DNA from: Podochytrium sp. JEL0797
Taxonomy: Eukaryota; Chytridiomycota; Chytridiomycetes; Chytridiales; Chytriomycetaceae
Length of the DNA: 17,874 nt
Direction of reading: 5' to 3'
Assembly (NCBI GenBank): GCA_027596195.1
Contig: JADGJG010000500.1
Span: 1-17,874, forward strand
The position numbers were made by a program, and so were the translations under genes. The notes beneath the pieces are model-generated. The model did not search any database and was not told the DNA's origin. It worked only from the letters and a program-made list of their open reading frames with translations. Shown here in pieces: positions 7,667-17,848 of the stretch; within the stretch, counting starts at the first letter, position 1, and every line of letters begins with the position of its first letter.

Positions 7667-10600
7667 ACCAAACTTCTTCTTCTTCTGCTGACGCAGTCCC
7701 CCCACTCTGAATTGAATCTTGATCTCCCCAATAGTTATCCACCGATTTCGCTTCCATTGTGTCACTCACTTCCGTGGATCCATCGCTCTCTGTTCCGCTT
7801 TCACTCGCCGTTCCGTCGCTGTTGCCGTCTTCCAGGTCTACTACAGGTGAGGTTACCGAGTGAACCCGAAATTCATGGTCATGACCTATTGGCTCTATTG
7901 CTGCTGCTGCTGGTGGGGTTGCAACTGCGACAACGGGCGCAGCGGGGACGGTTCGGGCAAGGTTGACGGTGGATGCGGCTACTGTTCCTGGACGTGTGGA
8001 AGCAACTGATTGGGAACCCATTGTCCATGATGAGGAAGTATAACTGCTGTCTCCTCCGGCTCCGCTGACTGTGTAAGTGCTGTCTGTCATGGATTGGGAA
8101 CCTGTCGGGTCAGACTCTCGAGACGCGGCTGTTGTTGGTTGTTGCGGTGGCGGTGAGGTTTGTTGCGCTTGTTGTGGAGGTGGGGGTGGTGTTGTTGAAG
8201 TGATGGGAGGAGGTGGAGTTGGAATGGTTTCTAATCCGGTCATGAGGGATTGAGTTTTGGCCCAGACGTTTGAATCGACTGTTTCGGTGAATGAGCCGGA
8301 CTGGGAGGATTCGGCGTCGCTTTCGCTTTCGCTTTCACTTTCGGATTCCCCTGAACCCGAGTCGGAGGTGGGTTGTTGTTGTTTTGGAAGGTGGGCCAAA
8401 GATGCTGCTGACTGGGCGTTTTGTTGGATCGCCAGTTTGTTCAACAACTCGTTGGAGGATGAAACGGCCATTGTGAAGGCTTCATCGAGGGGGATACGGT
8501 TTGCTGAGGAGATGGCTGCGTTGGCGGCCTCTGAGAGGGGTGGGATGTTGGCGTCTGTAACGGCTTGGTGGAACGCAGAGTCCAGTTTGGAACGTGAAGT
8601 CAACACCTCCTCCTCATGATGCTCGTCTTCCTCGGTCCTTGGTGCAGAGGCCACATTTTTAAGAGAGGGTAACTCTTTGGTGAGCGGAGTGGAGGAGTGG
8701 TGGATTCCTGAAATGGGTGGGAGGCCTGACGACTTTATGGAGCCCAGAGATCCGAGGGGTTGAAGAGATCCAGATAGTTTTGCTTTTGATCCGAGTAGTG
8801 AATTGTTGCTGAGGCTGGTTATGCTCGATGATTGGCTGTGTTGGATCGAATTTTGACCCGATTCGTTGGCTGACGGTTGAGTACTCGAAACAGATTGCTG
8901 AGAAGCATGATGGGATAGTATATTCCTTTCCGGTATCTCCTCGGGCGCGGCAGTATGTCGAAGTGAGTCTGTCAATGATGGGTTTGACGCCATTGCACCA
9001 GAAATATTGTTCACACTCGCATGTTGACTATCTCGGGTTGATTTGGGCGAATTAATATGACTTGAACGAGACAAAGAGTGTTGAGACGACGAAAATTGGT
9101 TGTCTATCGGATCTTTTGCCGCAGACAGGGAGTTATCCGACCTGGTCAAGCTTGTTTTAGAAATAGTGGTTGAAGCATAAACAACACACCTCATGCTTAA
9201 TTTTTGGCTAAGTCGAACTGAAGAATGCAAACTTGTTGCAGATTGATGTGGGGATTCATCATTGTGCAACGCGACGGAGGCTGACGATCCGAAAATTCCA
9301 TCCATCAAAGATTTTGCATGCTCATCATTCGCGTCTCTCTGATTAAAGTCCGCTCCCGATTGGATGGATGTCAGGCTCCCCAGTTGGCTAGACTTGTAAC
9401 TGGAGCTTGACTGTGTTGATTCTCTCAATCCATTGGAAACGTTGTTGAAACTGACACTTTTCATTGATGACCCAGTCATTTCGCGTACAGACTGTTTCGT
9501 AGAACTTCTCGCCGTTTGCGGCTCATTGTCGCGACTGACTAAACTCGACTTCAGGGACAGTTCCACAATCTCCTGCTCATCTGGGTGATGGAGAAATGAC
9601 ACTTTGTCAGTATTTGTCGATGTGGATGGTTCCAGCTTACCTAGGAATTGTTGAGAGTGATCAACTTCTCGATCAAGACCATCAGAATGTCCATTGTGCC
9701 GTAGAGACGTGTTGGATTGCGCTTCAGGACTTTTGTCGAGTCGACCCGCAGATAAGGAGCCGAGAGAGTCGGTCATTTGTGATTTCAATAAACTTCGCTG
9801 ACTTGACGCGGCACGAGCCATTTGCGGATCTGATCGTTTCATACTGAGAGAGCTTTGACTTTCTCCTAGTGCAGCCGACTCTGCCTGTGATATAGACTGT
9901 TGTGACGTGCTGAGCTCGTTTTCCATGCGTGGAGATTCAGTATCAGTTGACTGCCGAGCTAGCCCTGCAAGAGAACCATGCGTGCTGGTTCCAAATGCAT
10001 CAGAATTTCGGTGATCTGGAGATACACTCTGACGTAGCGACGTGTTGGATTGCGCTTCAGGGCTTTTGAACAGTCGACCCGAAGATAAGGAGCTGAGGGA
10101 GTCGGTCAATTGTGATTCCTTCGACAGGCTGCCATCAACGTTCGGACTTGATACATGCGAATCCGATCGTTTGATACTCCGAACAGATTGACCTTCAACT
10201 AATTTTGTACGTGACATAGACTGTTCAAGCTCATTTTGTGTTTGTCGAGATTCATTGTCAATTGACAGTCTGTTTAGCTCTGTGAGTGACCCGCGCGCAT
10301 TGCTATCGAGAGATTGTTGAGAACCGGCAACGGATGTTTGATCTGGAGTTGCCTGATACAGCCGACTCGCTGATTCGGAGCCGAGAGAGTCAGCTAAATG
10401 CGATTCCTTCAACGGGCTGCCATCAACCTTCTGAATTGAAGAGACACGAGTCAACTGAGGTTCTGATTGTTTGATACTCCGAACGGATTGATGGGGAGAG
10501 AACTGACTTTCCCCGGGAGCATATTTTCCTGATTCCAACGACCGCGTTGAAGACCCCATCTCATTTTGCAATTGCCGAGATTCACTTTCAGCTGCAAGGT

Positions 10601-13600
10601 TTTTATCTGACACATTATTTACATGGAACCCAACCAGACTGGCATGCGATTCACTTGCGTTGGGTTGTCTGTTCAACTTGTTTGGCGACGATTGAATTTC
10701 ACTATTGATCGACGTGGTTGAGTTTTGTAACTCAGCAATTGACATTTGAGACTCTGTCGCGTTACGTTCAAGCTCATTCGAAGAATCACGATGCTGGGCA
10801 GCTAGCGATTGAGACCTCGAAGCAATGGATTGGCTTCTGGACACTTCTCGCGAGTGTCGTGCAGAGTTGTTGCGAGACGATTGCAGAGACCGAGCCAAAC
10901 TTTCCTTTGACGCCTTTTGGCTCCTTGTAGAAGGGGAGCGGTGTATAGATGCAGAGTTGTTTCGACTTCTCTTGTTTGTAATTGATTCAGAACCAGGACG
11001 CCGCGTATCCGGACGAGCTTCGGATCTGTTACTCTGCACGCTCTTTACGCTTCCCGAACGAGATGTTGGCCTTCCTCTCACAATATTTGCCAGTGAAGAA
11101 AAGAGGGATTTTTGCTTCGGGGTTGTTGGTGCTCCATTCGAAACTGAATCTACACCCGTCTCCGATTCCAAAGCTTTCACAGGAAGAGGAGGTTTAGAGA
11201 CACTCTCATTTTGATTGAGCGCTGCTATGGATGGTATCTTTTTCTCTAGGATTTGAGTGGATGCAGAACGTGCTGGGGAGCTTGTGATATTTTCGGCCGA
11301 CTCCACATCATGTGAATTATCAGGTTCGCTCGTTTCCAATGATTGCTCAGAATGTAGTTGATTGATATCACTGGCAATATTGTTTGCACGAATATCTGAA
11401 GAAGAGGCACTGCGGCTGAATAATGGTGGGTACGAAGCTAAAGATTTCGAAAGGTTTTCGGCAGGTTCCGGGGAGCCAACGAATTGAGAAGCCTGAATTT
11501 CCTCGTTAATGTGTTCATATTCATGAACAATGCTTGTGTCGGCACTGCGATTGTGGGTGTATAGCTGTTGCTGCTGATTTTCGTGATGATCTATGACGAG
11601 AATGGTGGTTAAATAACAGACCGAGGCATCTATTGGTCCTACATTCCCATGTCTCATTTTCGTGAGCGTATCCTTGAAGCTCATAATCGCGAGGCTGTTG
11701 GTGGTGTCTAAAATGTATTCTTTACACATTTGAAAAAACCAAAAAAGTCAAAATACATACTCGTCATTGAATGAATCATACGGTGCTCTGAGAATAATAG
11801 AGCGTGAGCCAAAAACGAAAAATTCGAGCTGGCGACATACCCATAATTCGCATACGACCCAGTTGAATTCGGGTAAGCCTGCTGATGCGGCTGAATTTGA
11901 GCCTCCAATGACGCAATAATCTGATTCGCTTGGATGATGTGATCATGTTTCTCGGACATTTGCGCGTCGAGAGATGCAACAGCGTCTTCCAAAAACAAAT
12001 TTCGCTGCTGTGCATCTTGTAAGCTGCCTTGCAAAGAATTGAGAGTTTCGTGGCAATGCATCAATTCATTCTGTTTGTCAAACAACTTTTCCTCCGTTGA
12101 TGCTATTGCTTTTTCGAGAATTGAAACTTTCTGGCCGCTTGAAGTCAGATCAAACTGGAGACCAGATATTTTCTGTTGGGATTCCAATTGATCATTCATC
12201 AATCCGAGAATTCTATGCTCCAATGCAGTTTCTTTAGATTTGATCTCGGCCATTTGAATTTCAAAAGTGGCAAGCTTGCGTTCCAAAACTCCGATTTTAT
12301 CATAGCGGTCAGAGAGCTGCGATTCAAGAGATTTGCACATTCCTTTCTGGCGAGATATTTCATTTTCGAGAGTTCGACAGGCTTCCTGGTCGTTGAGAAT
12401 GGTCCTTTCCAGATGTGCGGTCTTGTCCTTCCCGGCAGCGATTTCGTAATTGAGTTTCGTGTTCGCATTTTGAAGCTCAAAGTTTTGTTGCTGGCTTTGG
12501 GTCAATTCAGCTCTCAAACCGACAACAATGGCGTGTTCACGACCCAAATCGTCTTGTTTCTCTTTCAACTCTGTCGCATATTCCTTGGTCTGTCGCTCTA
12601 CAGTATGCTCCAAATCTCTCTTTTCGTCTTTCAATCCTGCGCGTAATGCATTAGATTCCCCTAGTATAGCTTTGCAAGAAAGTCCCAAAAGTGCTCACCA
12701 GTTATCCCCAGCTCCAAAGCTTGAATGGTCGATTTATCTCGGGCGTTTTGCTCTGCTGCTTCTTTCTCGATAGTTTCTTTCAATTCGGTTAATTTCTGAT
12801 GTCGTTCATTCAAGTCCGAATGTGCCTGGGCGAAATATATCAGAACGAATTTTCGACCGCAATAAACATACCGTTCGCAGCTTGTCCTCAGTTGCTGTCC
12901 TTTCTTGCAATTCCAACTTGGCTTTTTTATGAGCCCCAGTGAGTTCTGTGATAGAATAATTAACTTTTTTGGTCTCTGCAATCACAATGTTTCCACATGC
13001 CTTCCAACTCCAAGCTGACCCGTCGGAAATTCTCGGCCAAATCGTCAAATCGAAGCTTCAAATCTTCATGACTCAATCCCAGTTGATTTGAAAACTCTGT
13101 CAATGACGCATGCTGGGCAGTAATCGAATCATGTTTTTGATTGAGATCAAGTAACTGAGATGTCAATGAGTCAATATTTGCGTGCTGTCTTTCATTTTCT
13201 GCTGATAATCTATCATTCTTTCCTGTTGAAGGAAAAAAAGATCAGCCATGTCATCCAAACGCATTCTATTTCCATACCTAAGAGCTCCCTCGTCAAATCT
13301 TGCTCTGCTGTTAATTTCACACACAACTCCGAGATTGCATCATCATAGCTGAGGAGTTTTTCAGGATCGTCATCAAGCAAGCGCGTCCCCGTTTCCTGAT
13401 GCTCTAAAAGTCGCTTCAATCGCACAACCTATCCAGATTCGACTGTTTAGAAATTTCATACAAAACTCGAGCAAAAACATATTCATACCTCTAAATAATA
13501 TCTATTTATTTCCTCCTCGAACTTCTGAAGGCTTCGGTATTTCGTGCTGTGTTTGAGCTCCCCAATCTCGATTTCCTTTTCCTTTACCCGTTGTTCTGCA

Positions 13601-14573
13601 TTCTTCAGTGCGGTTTTCAGTTTCGTGATTATTTTATCATCAAGAATCGGGTCTGATTGGTCTTTTCCTCCTGCGCGTTGTTTCCGGAGAACCGACTTGA
13701 AACGCGAGATTAGGGAATGCGAAAAAGAATTCCAGCGAAACTCACGGTCGCAATTAATTGATCCTGATATCTTCTTTCCATGTCATCATGACTTTTCTCT
13801 ACAATGGCCATGCGTGAAGTCAGCATCTTTTTCTCCTGCTTCATCGCGTTCAATTCGGTTCGCACGCTGAAGAGTTCCTGCCGCATGTCTTCGGTATCTT
13901 TCACTCCGGCTGAGGATCCAGAAATATGCAATTATACGCGATTAGGAATTCTTGTTGCCAATAACTCATTCGTTACCAGGGCCCATGCTTCGTGGTTTCG
14001 GGAATTTCGGAGGAGCGAAAGGATCTGCCGGAATCATTAGATCCTCGTTTGAATTCGTGATATTATCTTTAAAATAATTCTACCAGGACGGCCATCTTTT
14101 TGATCGGTGTATTTTGACGGTGAATATCCTCGCTCTACAAAAAATCGCAGCCTGAATGTGAGTATCCCACGGTTGAATTCGACAAAATCGAACCAAATTC
14201 ATCTTCATTCAAGGTGTTGTGCAGAGAATCAATGGTTTTCTGATATGCGGCCAGCAGGTCGGACGAGATTGTTGAGCCTAAAAATCCTTCCGTTCAGTTT
14301 CTTGATGCGCGCGTAAACAAACCCCAATATCTGAATCATTCCACGGCTTCATTCACTATACGAACCTTTCTGCTTTGACGAATAGATTGGGCGGACTGAA
14401 GTTGCTGTTACTTTAGACGCGTCGTGGCGAGCTGTCAAAGGGAACGACTCACCACTCCTGAAGTCAGACATTCCTCGCTGTTGCTGCTGCTGCAGATTTG
14501 CCGTCCTTTCCTTGTCTTTTCCAACAGATCGAGGTAGTTTGGGAGGATTGGGTGCCAGCTTGAGCGAGTCCAT
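7665..14573 (-). CDS. Large protein: coiled coil plus Ser-rich disordered tail, about 2048 aa, function unknown
   Basis: Minus-strand exons: 14573-14366, 14277-14194, 14134-14084, 14024-13977, 13909-13746, 13695-13489, 13428-13278, 13222-13001, 12945-12872, 12825-12699, 12660-11841, 11707-11643, 11590-7665; total 6147 nt, in frame. The ATG at 14573 (MDSLKLAPNPPKLPRS) is 68 bp past the upstream CBS stop. Residues 1-130 are Pro/Gln-rich (QQQQQ; PFAPPKFPKPRSMGP). About 135-695 is Glu/Lys/Leu/Gln-rich with heptad character, predicted as a long coiled coil. From about 740 to the end it is Ser/Asn/Gln-rich and disordered: Ser/Arg-rich near the start of the tail, three degenerate repeats of about 100 residues (9681-10652), a SESESESES run (8322-8345), proline runs (8150-8220), and an acidic end EEEEVW. 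No enzyme motif or membrane segment is visible. A cytoskeletal, cell-polarity or scaffold role is a guess from architecture only. A 39-nt in-frame intron at 9151-9189 may shorten it to 2035 aa. Confidence 0.87.
8322..8345 (-). repeat. Hexamer repeat encoding Ser-Glu alternation
   Basis: Tandem GCTTTC-type hexamers on the plus strand; on the coding minus strand they read as alternating Ser and Glu in the acidic patch of the large coiled-coil/Ser-rich protein. Confidence 0.85.
9151..9189 (-). other. Possible 39-nt intron kept in frame (exitron-like)
   Basis: On the minus strand this segment starts GTGTGT, has TTCTAAAAC near its end and finishes ACAAG. It is a multiple of three with no stop. 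Translated, it gives RCVVYASTTISKT, a hydrophobic/Thr stretch unlike the Ser/Asn/Gln-rich tail around it. Removal restores LSMSLTRSD. An intron of 38 nt elsewhere in the same gene shows the size is plausible. Confidence 0.45.
9681..10652 (-). repeat. Three degenerate tandem repeats inside the Ser-rich tail
   Basis: Each unit of about 95-110 residues shares the order E-S-R-x-x-x-N-E, then QSVRSIKRSD-like, then SLxKESQLTDSLGSLSAGRL-like, then SPEAQSNTSLR-like. Two units are also close at DNA level: 9706-9780 and 10036-10113 share long identical stretches (for example GACGTGTTGGATTGCGCTTC). A third, more diverged copy lies near 10318-10410. This indicates expansion by unequal crossing-over, the last step fairly recent. 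Confidence 0.8.
11708..11840 (-). other. 133-nt intron, coiled-coil to Ser-rich junction
   Basis: The donor GTATGT and acceptor ATTTTAG join YANYG to HHQQPRDYELQGYAHENETWE, a 65-nt exon that then joins the long Ser-rich exon over a 52-nt intron (11591-11642). If retained, the frame runs on for 43-44 codons to a stop at 11708-11710, giving a coiled-coil protein without the Ser-rich tail. Confidence 0.75.
12661..12698 (-). other. 38-nt intron (shortest well-supported intron)
   Basis: Donor GTGAGC; acceptor TACTAG at 12661. It joins LELGIT to GESNALRA in frame. An alternative acceptor CAAAG, nine bases earlier, would make a 29-nt intron and add three residues. Either way the coiled-coil frame continues only if it is removed. 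Confidence 0.75.
12946..13000 (-). other. GC-AG intron, 55 nt
   Basis: The frame VSLELE must join ELTGAHKK with a phase-1 boundary. The only fitting donor is GCATGT (after GAAG), with acceptor ATCACAG. No GT donor in the required phase is present. A 25-nt version ending at GATTGCAG would also fit but is less likely. Confidence 0.6.
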
Positions 14574-14641
14574 CAAAACGACAATTCCACACAAAAATCA
14601 CAAAAAACAAAGCGATGAATATATTGATTTCTGGTTATTTC
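14574..14641. promoter_or_regulatory. 68-bp gap between CBS stop and the start of the coiled-coil gene
   Basis: Both flanking genes are on the minus strand. The gap must hold the CBS 3' UTR and the promoter/5' UTR of the coiled-coil gene. It is A/T-rich. No perfect AATAAA is present; AAATAACC lies just after the CBS stop on the minus strand. Confidence 0.6.
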
Positions 14642-16669
14642 TTAAGCGCTCTGCTTTACCAAGAAGTGGAGCAAATCAACTTTAGTCACGACGTGACGGA
14701 CCTGTCTCTCCCCATCAACATTCTCAGTCACAATCGCGGAATAGTTTTTGTTGAAAAAGGCATCCAAGCTGTCGAGTTTGGTCGCGCTCGTGACTTCAGC
14801 GAACTTCGCATTCGTCTTGGCGAAATGCGTCATTACAGCAGAAACAGGAGAGGCGAGGGTGGCGCGATGGGAGGCAATCTTGGCAAGGGCATCACCTACG
14901 CGAACGCGCCGTCAATACAAAACAATTGAGAGGAAAAATCCCAAACCTAAAGTGATCATTCCAATCAATCGCTTGCTCTTTTCTGCAGTAACAGGGAGCT
15001 GGTCGAATCCGTTTTCTTCCATTGTCTGGATCGCTTCAGCCGCCGTCACGTTCTCGGGAACAACAACCGCGGTTTTGAGCTTCAGATCACCGATGGTGGC
15101 CCCTCCCCATTGGAGCTTCTTGGACTCGGCTTCCTTGACTGAAGCATCGTCAGAGAATCCGTTTTCCGCCATCCACCCGTCGCTGTTTTGAGTTGAGACG
15201 TGAGATCACAAAACCCCCTTCGACGAAAAGACCACGAAAATGCTCACTTGAGATGCTTCGACATGTAGTTGCGGATAGAATCGGCCAACAAAACAACGCA
15301 TCTTTGACCGGCCTTCAAGGATTTGGCAGCTTTAAGCGCGCCGGCCATCGCCGCACCAGAGGAACCACCTTCACGAAAAAATAGTATCAGAATACGGGTT
15401 CAAACGAAAGGAAATCGGCAAATACACACCGCAGAGAAGTCCTTCCTCGCGAATGAGTCTGCGAGCAAGCACAAACGATTCCTTGTCGTCTGACTTGATC
15501 CATCTGTCAACATGAGCGCGATCCAGAACTTGTGGGATAAAGTCGTATCCGATTCCTTCAACCTGGTATCCATGCACGCCCTCAGAGTTGAGCGACTCGG
15601 GCAACGCGAGAATGGAACCATTTGGATCCACTCCAACGATCTGGAAGAAAACGCCTCAGATCAAATCCAAAACACCCACGATACTTACAATAATATCGGG
15701 GCATCTCTCCTTCAATTTCTTTGCGATTCCAGCAATCGTTCCTCCAGTTCCGGCGGAAGCAACGAACATGTCCAAACGGCCACCACATTGTGCCAAGATC
15801 TCCTCGGCCGTTCCTGCAGCGGGGGAGGGGGTTATTTACAAGCACGACAAGAAGATGGGACGCGAATACCTTCGTAATGCGCCATAGGGTTGTTGACGTT
15901 CGAGTATTGATCCGGAATCCACGATCTCTTGATTTCAGAGTTCAAACGTTTGGCAACCCCGATGTGGGAATCCGGAGAGTCCCAAGCAGCTTCCGTTGGA
16001 GTACGGACAATCTCGGCACCCAACGCCTTCAGCACGTCGACCTTCTCCTGCGACATCTTCTCGGGGAGAGTGATGATGGCTTTGTAGCCTTTGACAGCAG
16101 CAGTGAGAGCGAGACCGATACCCGTGTTCCCAGAGGTTGGCTGTGTGGTGGCATCGGTCAATAAATATCATGTGATTGAATCGCGTTGACCCGGGGGAGA
16201 TTTGAATGAGAGTTCCGGGTCGGGGCTTGCGTCTCCGTGTTTCCCCGAGATCGCAGACACCTGCCACATACCTCGATGATGGTGTCCCCAGGGCGGATGA
16301 TTCCCTCGAGTTCCGCGCGCTCCATCATTCGCTTTCCGATTCTGTCTTTGACAGAGCCTCCCGCGTTGAAGAACTCGCACTTGGCGACTGTTGTTTTGAA
16401 AATTAATTAACATGTGGCGGCACACGAAAAGCAATCGCAATATCCTGCATGCAGACGAATGCACGCGAGGCAAACAGGGATGGACTTACCAAGCTCGCAC
16501 TCGAGACCCGCGCTCTTGCCGATCTTGTTGATTCTGATGAGCGGGGTTCCGCCAATGTGGTCCAGCACTGTGTCGAGGATGCGTTCGCGGTCTGTATTCG
16601 CGTGATTAGTTAGCGCGAAGCAAAGGGCAGAAGGCAAAGCAAGGGTGGGGCGGCACCAAAGTTGGTCAT
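14642..16669 (-). CDS. CBS: Cystathionine beta-synthase, complete, 9 exons, 482 aa
   Basis: PLP enzyme condensing homocysteine with serine to cystathionine, the first step of transsulfuration in the cytosol. Minus-strand exons: 16669-16657, 16591-16490, 16387-16272, 16140-15870, 15813-15689, 15640-15430, 15368-15248, 15182-14947, 14895-14642 (1449 nt). The catalytic domain begins at once: [16 protein letters not shown] (10-25). NAGGSVKDR carries the PLP lysine K52; [11 protein letters not shown] (78-88) is the substrate/PLP-binding loop; [15 protein letters not shown] is the phosphate-binding loop; [11 protein letters not shown] and GLLCGGSSGAA follow. The linker [13 protein letters not shown] leads to two C-terminal CBS motifs (from about residue 345 to 482, ending [13 protein letters not shown]), the usual site of autoinhibition and, in animals, AdoMet control. 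The N-terminal haem-binding segment of animal CBS is absent, as in yeast-type enzymes. The first exon supplies only 13 coding bases (MTNF). CBS versus a plain cysteine synthase: the C-terminal module and motif wording favour CBS. Confidence 0.97.
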
Positions 16670-16813
16670 GTTTTTCGAGTGTTTTTTGACTCGCGAAAAC
16701 TGCGCGGAAGGAGAATCACGAAATATCGAGGAATCTCCCTTGATCGAAACGATCCATTGAGGTCCGTTTCTTTTTCCCTTCGCGTTCTGTTGGGTCAGAA
16801 AACACTTTGGAAA
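16670..16813. promoter_or_regulatory. 144-bp divergent gap between CBS and the small membrane-protein gene
   Basis: The largest intergenic gap in the window. It separates the CBS ATG (minus, 16669) from the ATG at 16814 (plus) and must hold both promoters and 5' UTRs. No clear TATA box or repeated operator-like site was seen. Confidence 0.6.
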
Positions 16814-17165
16814 ATGCAAAACCGCTCAGTGATTATCCAGCACGAAGAGGAGATCATCATCACCAGCATCGCAAGTGGATCCGCACGGAAGTCTCACAAG
16901 GACGAGAAAGCCGTCGCAAAGAAGGCGTGGGTGACAGACATCGTTGGTGAGTCTGTTTGATCTGGTTTTCCGCGCATCTCGCTCCCTGCTGATCCTCCCT
17001 TTCCTGCTGCCGTTCGAATACACCGTCTATCCATCCACACACAATGATTACCGCTCTGTAGTCAACTGGATGGTTCTCCCGTTTGCGAACGGACTCTTCT
17101 TCCGCTTCTTCAACCTCGTTTTCAAATCACGGGCGGCCGCAAGGAAACAGCGACAGACGAATTGA
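16814..17165 (+). CDS. Small single-membrane-segment protein, 78 aa, unknown
   Basis: Two exons, 16814-16946 and 17062-17165, over a 115-nt intron (donor GTGAGT, acceptor CTGTAG); 237 nt in frame. The N-terminal half is hydrophilic and charged (QHEEEIIITS; KSHKDEKAVAKK). Then AWVTDIVVNWMVLPF and ANGLFFRFFNLVF form one hydrophobic segment (about residues 39-66), followed by a basic tail KSRAAARKQRQTN. This is the layout of a tail-anchored or small outer-membrane/ER protein. Small mitochondrial import factors have a similar layout, but I cannot assign a family. Without the intron the first frame stops at 16960. A poly(A) signal lies 27 bases after the stop. Confidence 0.65.
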
Positions 17166-17192
17166 GACCTATCATTGCGAATGGAAGGAATG

Positions 17193-17215
17193 AATAAAGT
17201 CAATCGGCCTTTATT
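17193..17215. terminator. Poly(A) signals of the two convergent right-hand genes
   Basis: On the plus strand AATAAA at 17193-17198 follows the small-protein stop. On the minus strand AATAAA (plus-strand TTTATT, 17210-17215) overlaps the stop TAA (17213-17211) of the last gene. Cleavage after the plus-strand hexamer would fall inside the coding region of the opposite gene. Confidence 0.65.
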
Positions 17216-17773
17216 TCCAACTTTCGGGATTAGTTTTTCGCGGCGCCGTATTTTTCCGTTTCCGCCTCTTCTGCTTCTCGGGTGGCTGCTTGCTCTTTGC
17301 GATATCCTCTGCCAGATCGGCGATGAAGAATTTTCTCCCTGTTCGTACTGTTTCGTGATCCTCAACCCTCCGCGACTCGACATGTCCACTTTGTATTCGA
17401 TTGCTTGGAGTCACAGTCTTGCTTTCCAATCTCTCCCCATTGCGAATGTACGAAAGTTCCTGTTGCACCTGACGCAATCCGACCTGCATTTGATCAACTT
17501 CCCAAGCGTGAGTTGTTCGAATAAATTCGACGGCTTCTTCGGTATCAAAACCGAAATGTGCAGAAAGCATTCTGCTGGCATCAATTCGCGACTGATGCCT
17601 CGTGGGGAATGAAGTTGGTGGCTCAAGTGTGTATTCCTGTGAGCTGCTTGATGGTCTCGAAAGTTCTTGAAATGGTTCAAGCTGAACATGCTCTACAGGC
17701 ATGGATTTGTTAATTTTAGCAAGGTGGAGGGCCATGGATGTTGTGAATCCGGCAGGAAGTGGTGGAAATTTGG
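17211..17773 (-). CDS. Unknown protein, C-terminal exon, 5' part lost at contig end
   Basis: The exon runs from a likely acceptor (pyrimidine tract then CCAG, 17776-17774) to TAA at 17213-17211: about 186 residues. It begins AKFPPLPAGFTTSMALHLAK; the frame is open upstream of the Met at 17735, and the acceptor argues that this Met is internal. The middle is polar (SRPSSSSQEY), then comes a predicted helix with amphipathic character (FDTEEAVEFIRTTHAWEVDQ and QVGLRQVQQELSY). The end is very basic (KQKRRKRKNTAPRK), a likely nuclear localisation or nucleic-acid-binding tail. No family recognised. The upstream exons would lie where the G tract replaces sequence. Confidence 0.65.
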
Positions 17774-17801
17774 CTGGAAAAACAAATGAGGCAGTCAGCG
17801 T

Positions 17802-17848
<47 letters not shown>

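Noticed and set aside
7665..11729. The long minus-strand frame as a separate gene starting MCKEYILDTT
   Set aside because: Its first about 46 codons are intron and out-of-frame exon; splicing joins it to the coiled-coil exons upstream.
14014..14120. Alternative exon reading NYFKDNITNSNEDLMIPADPF
   Set aside because: No donor of the right phase leads into it; splicing 14084 to 14024 joins both sides in frame with a normal 59-nt intron.
14571..14594. Start of the coiled-coil gene at 14594
   Set aside because: That codon is TTG; the first in-frame ATG is at 14573.
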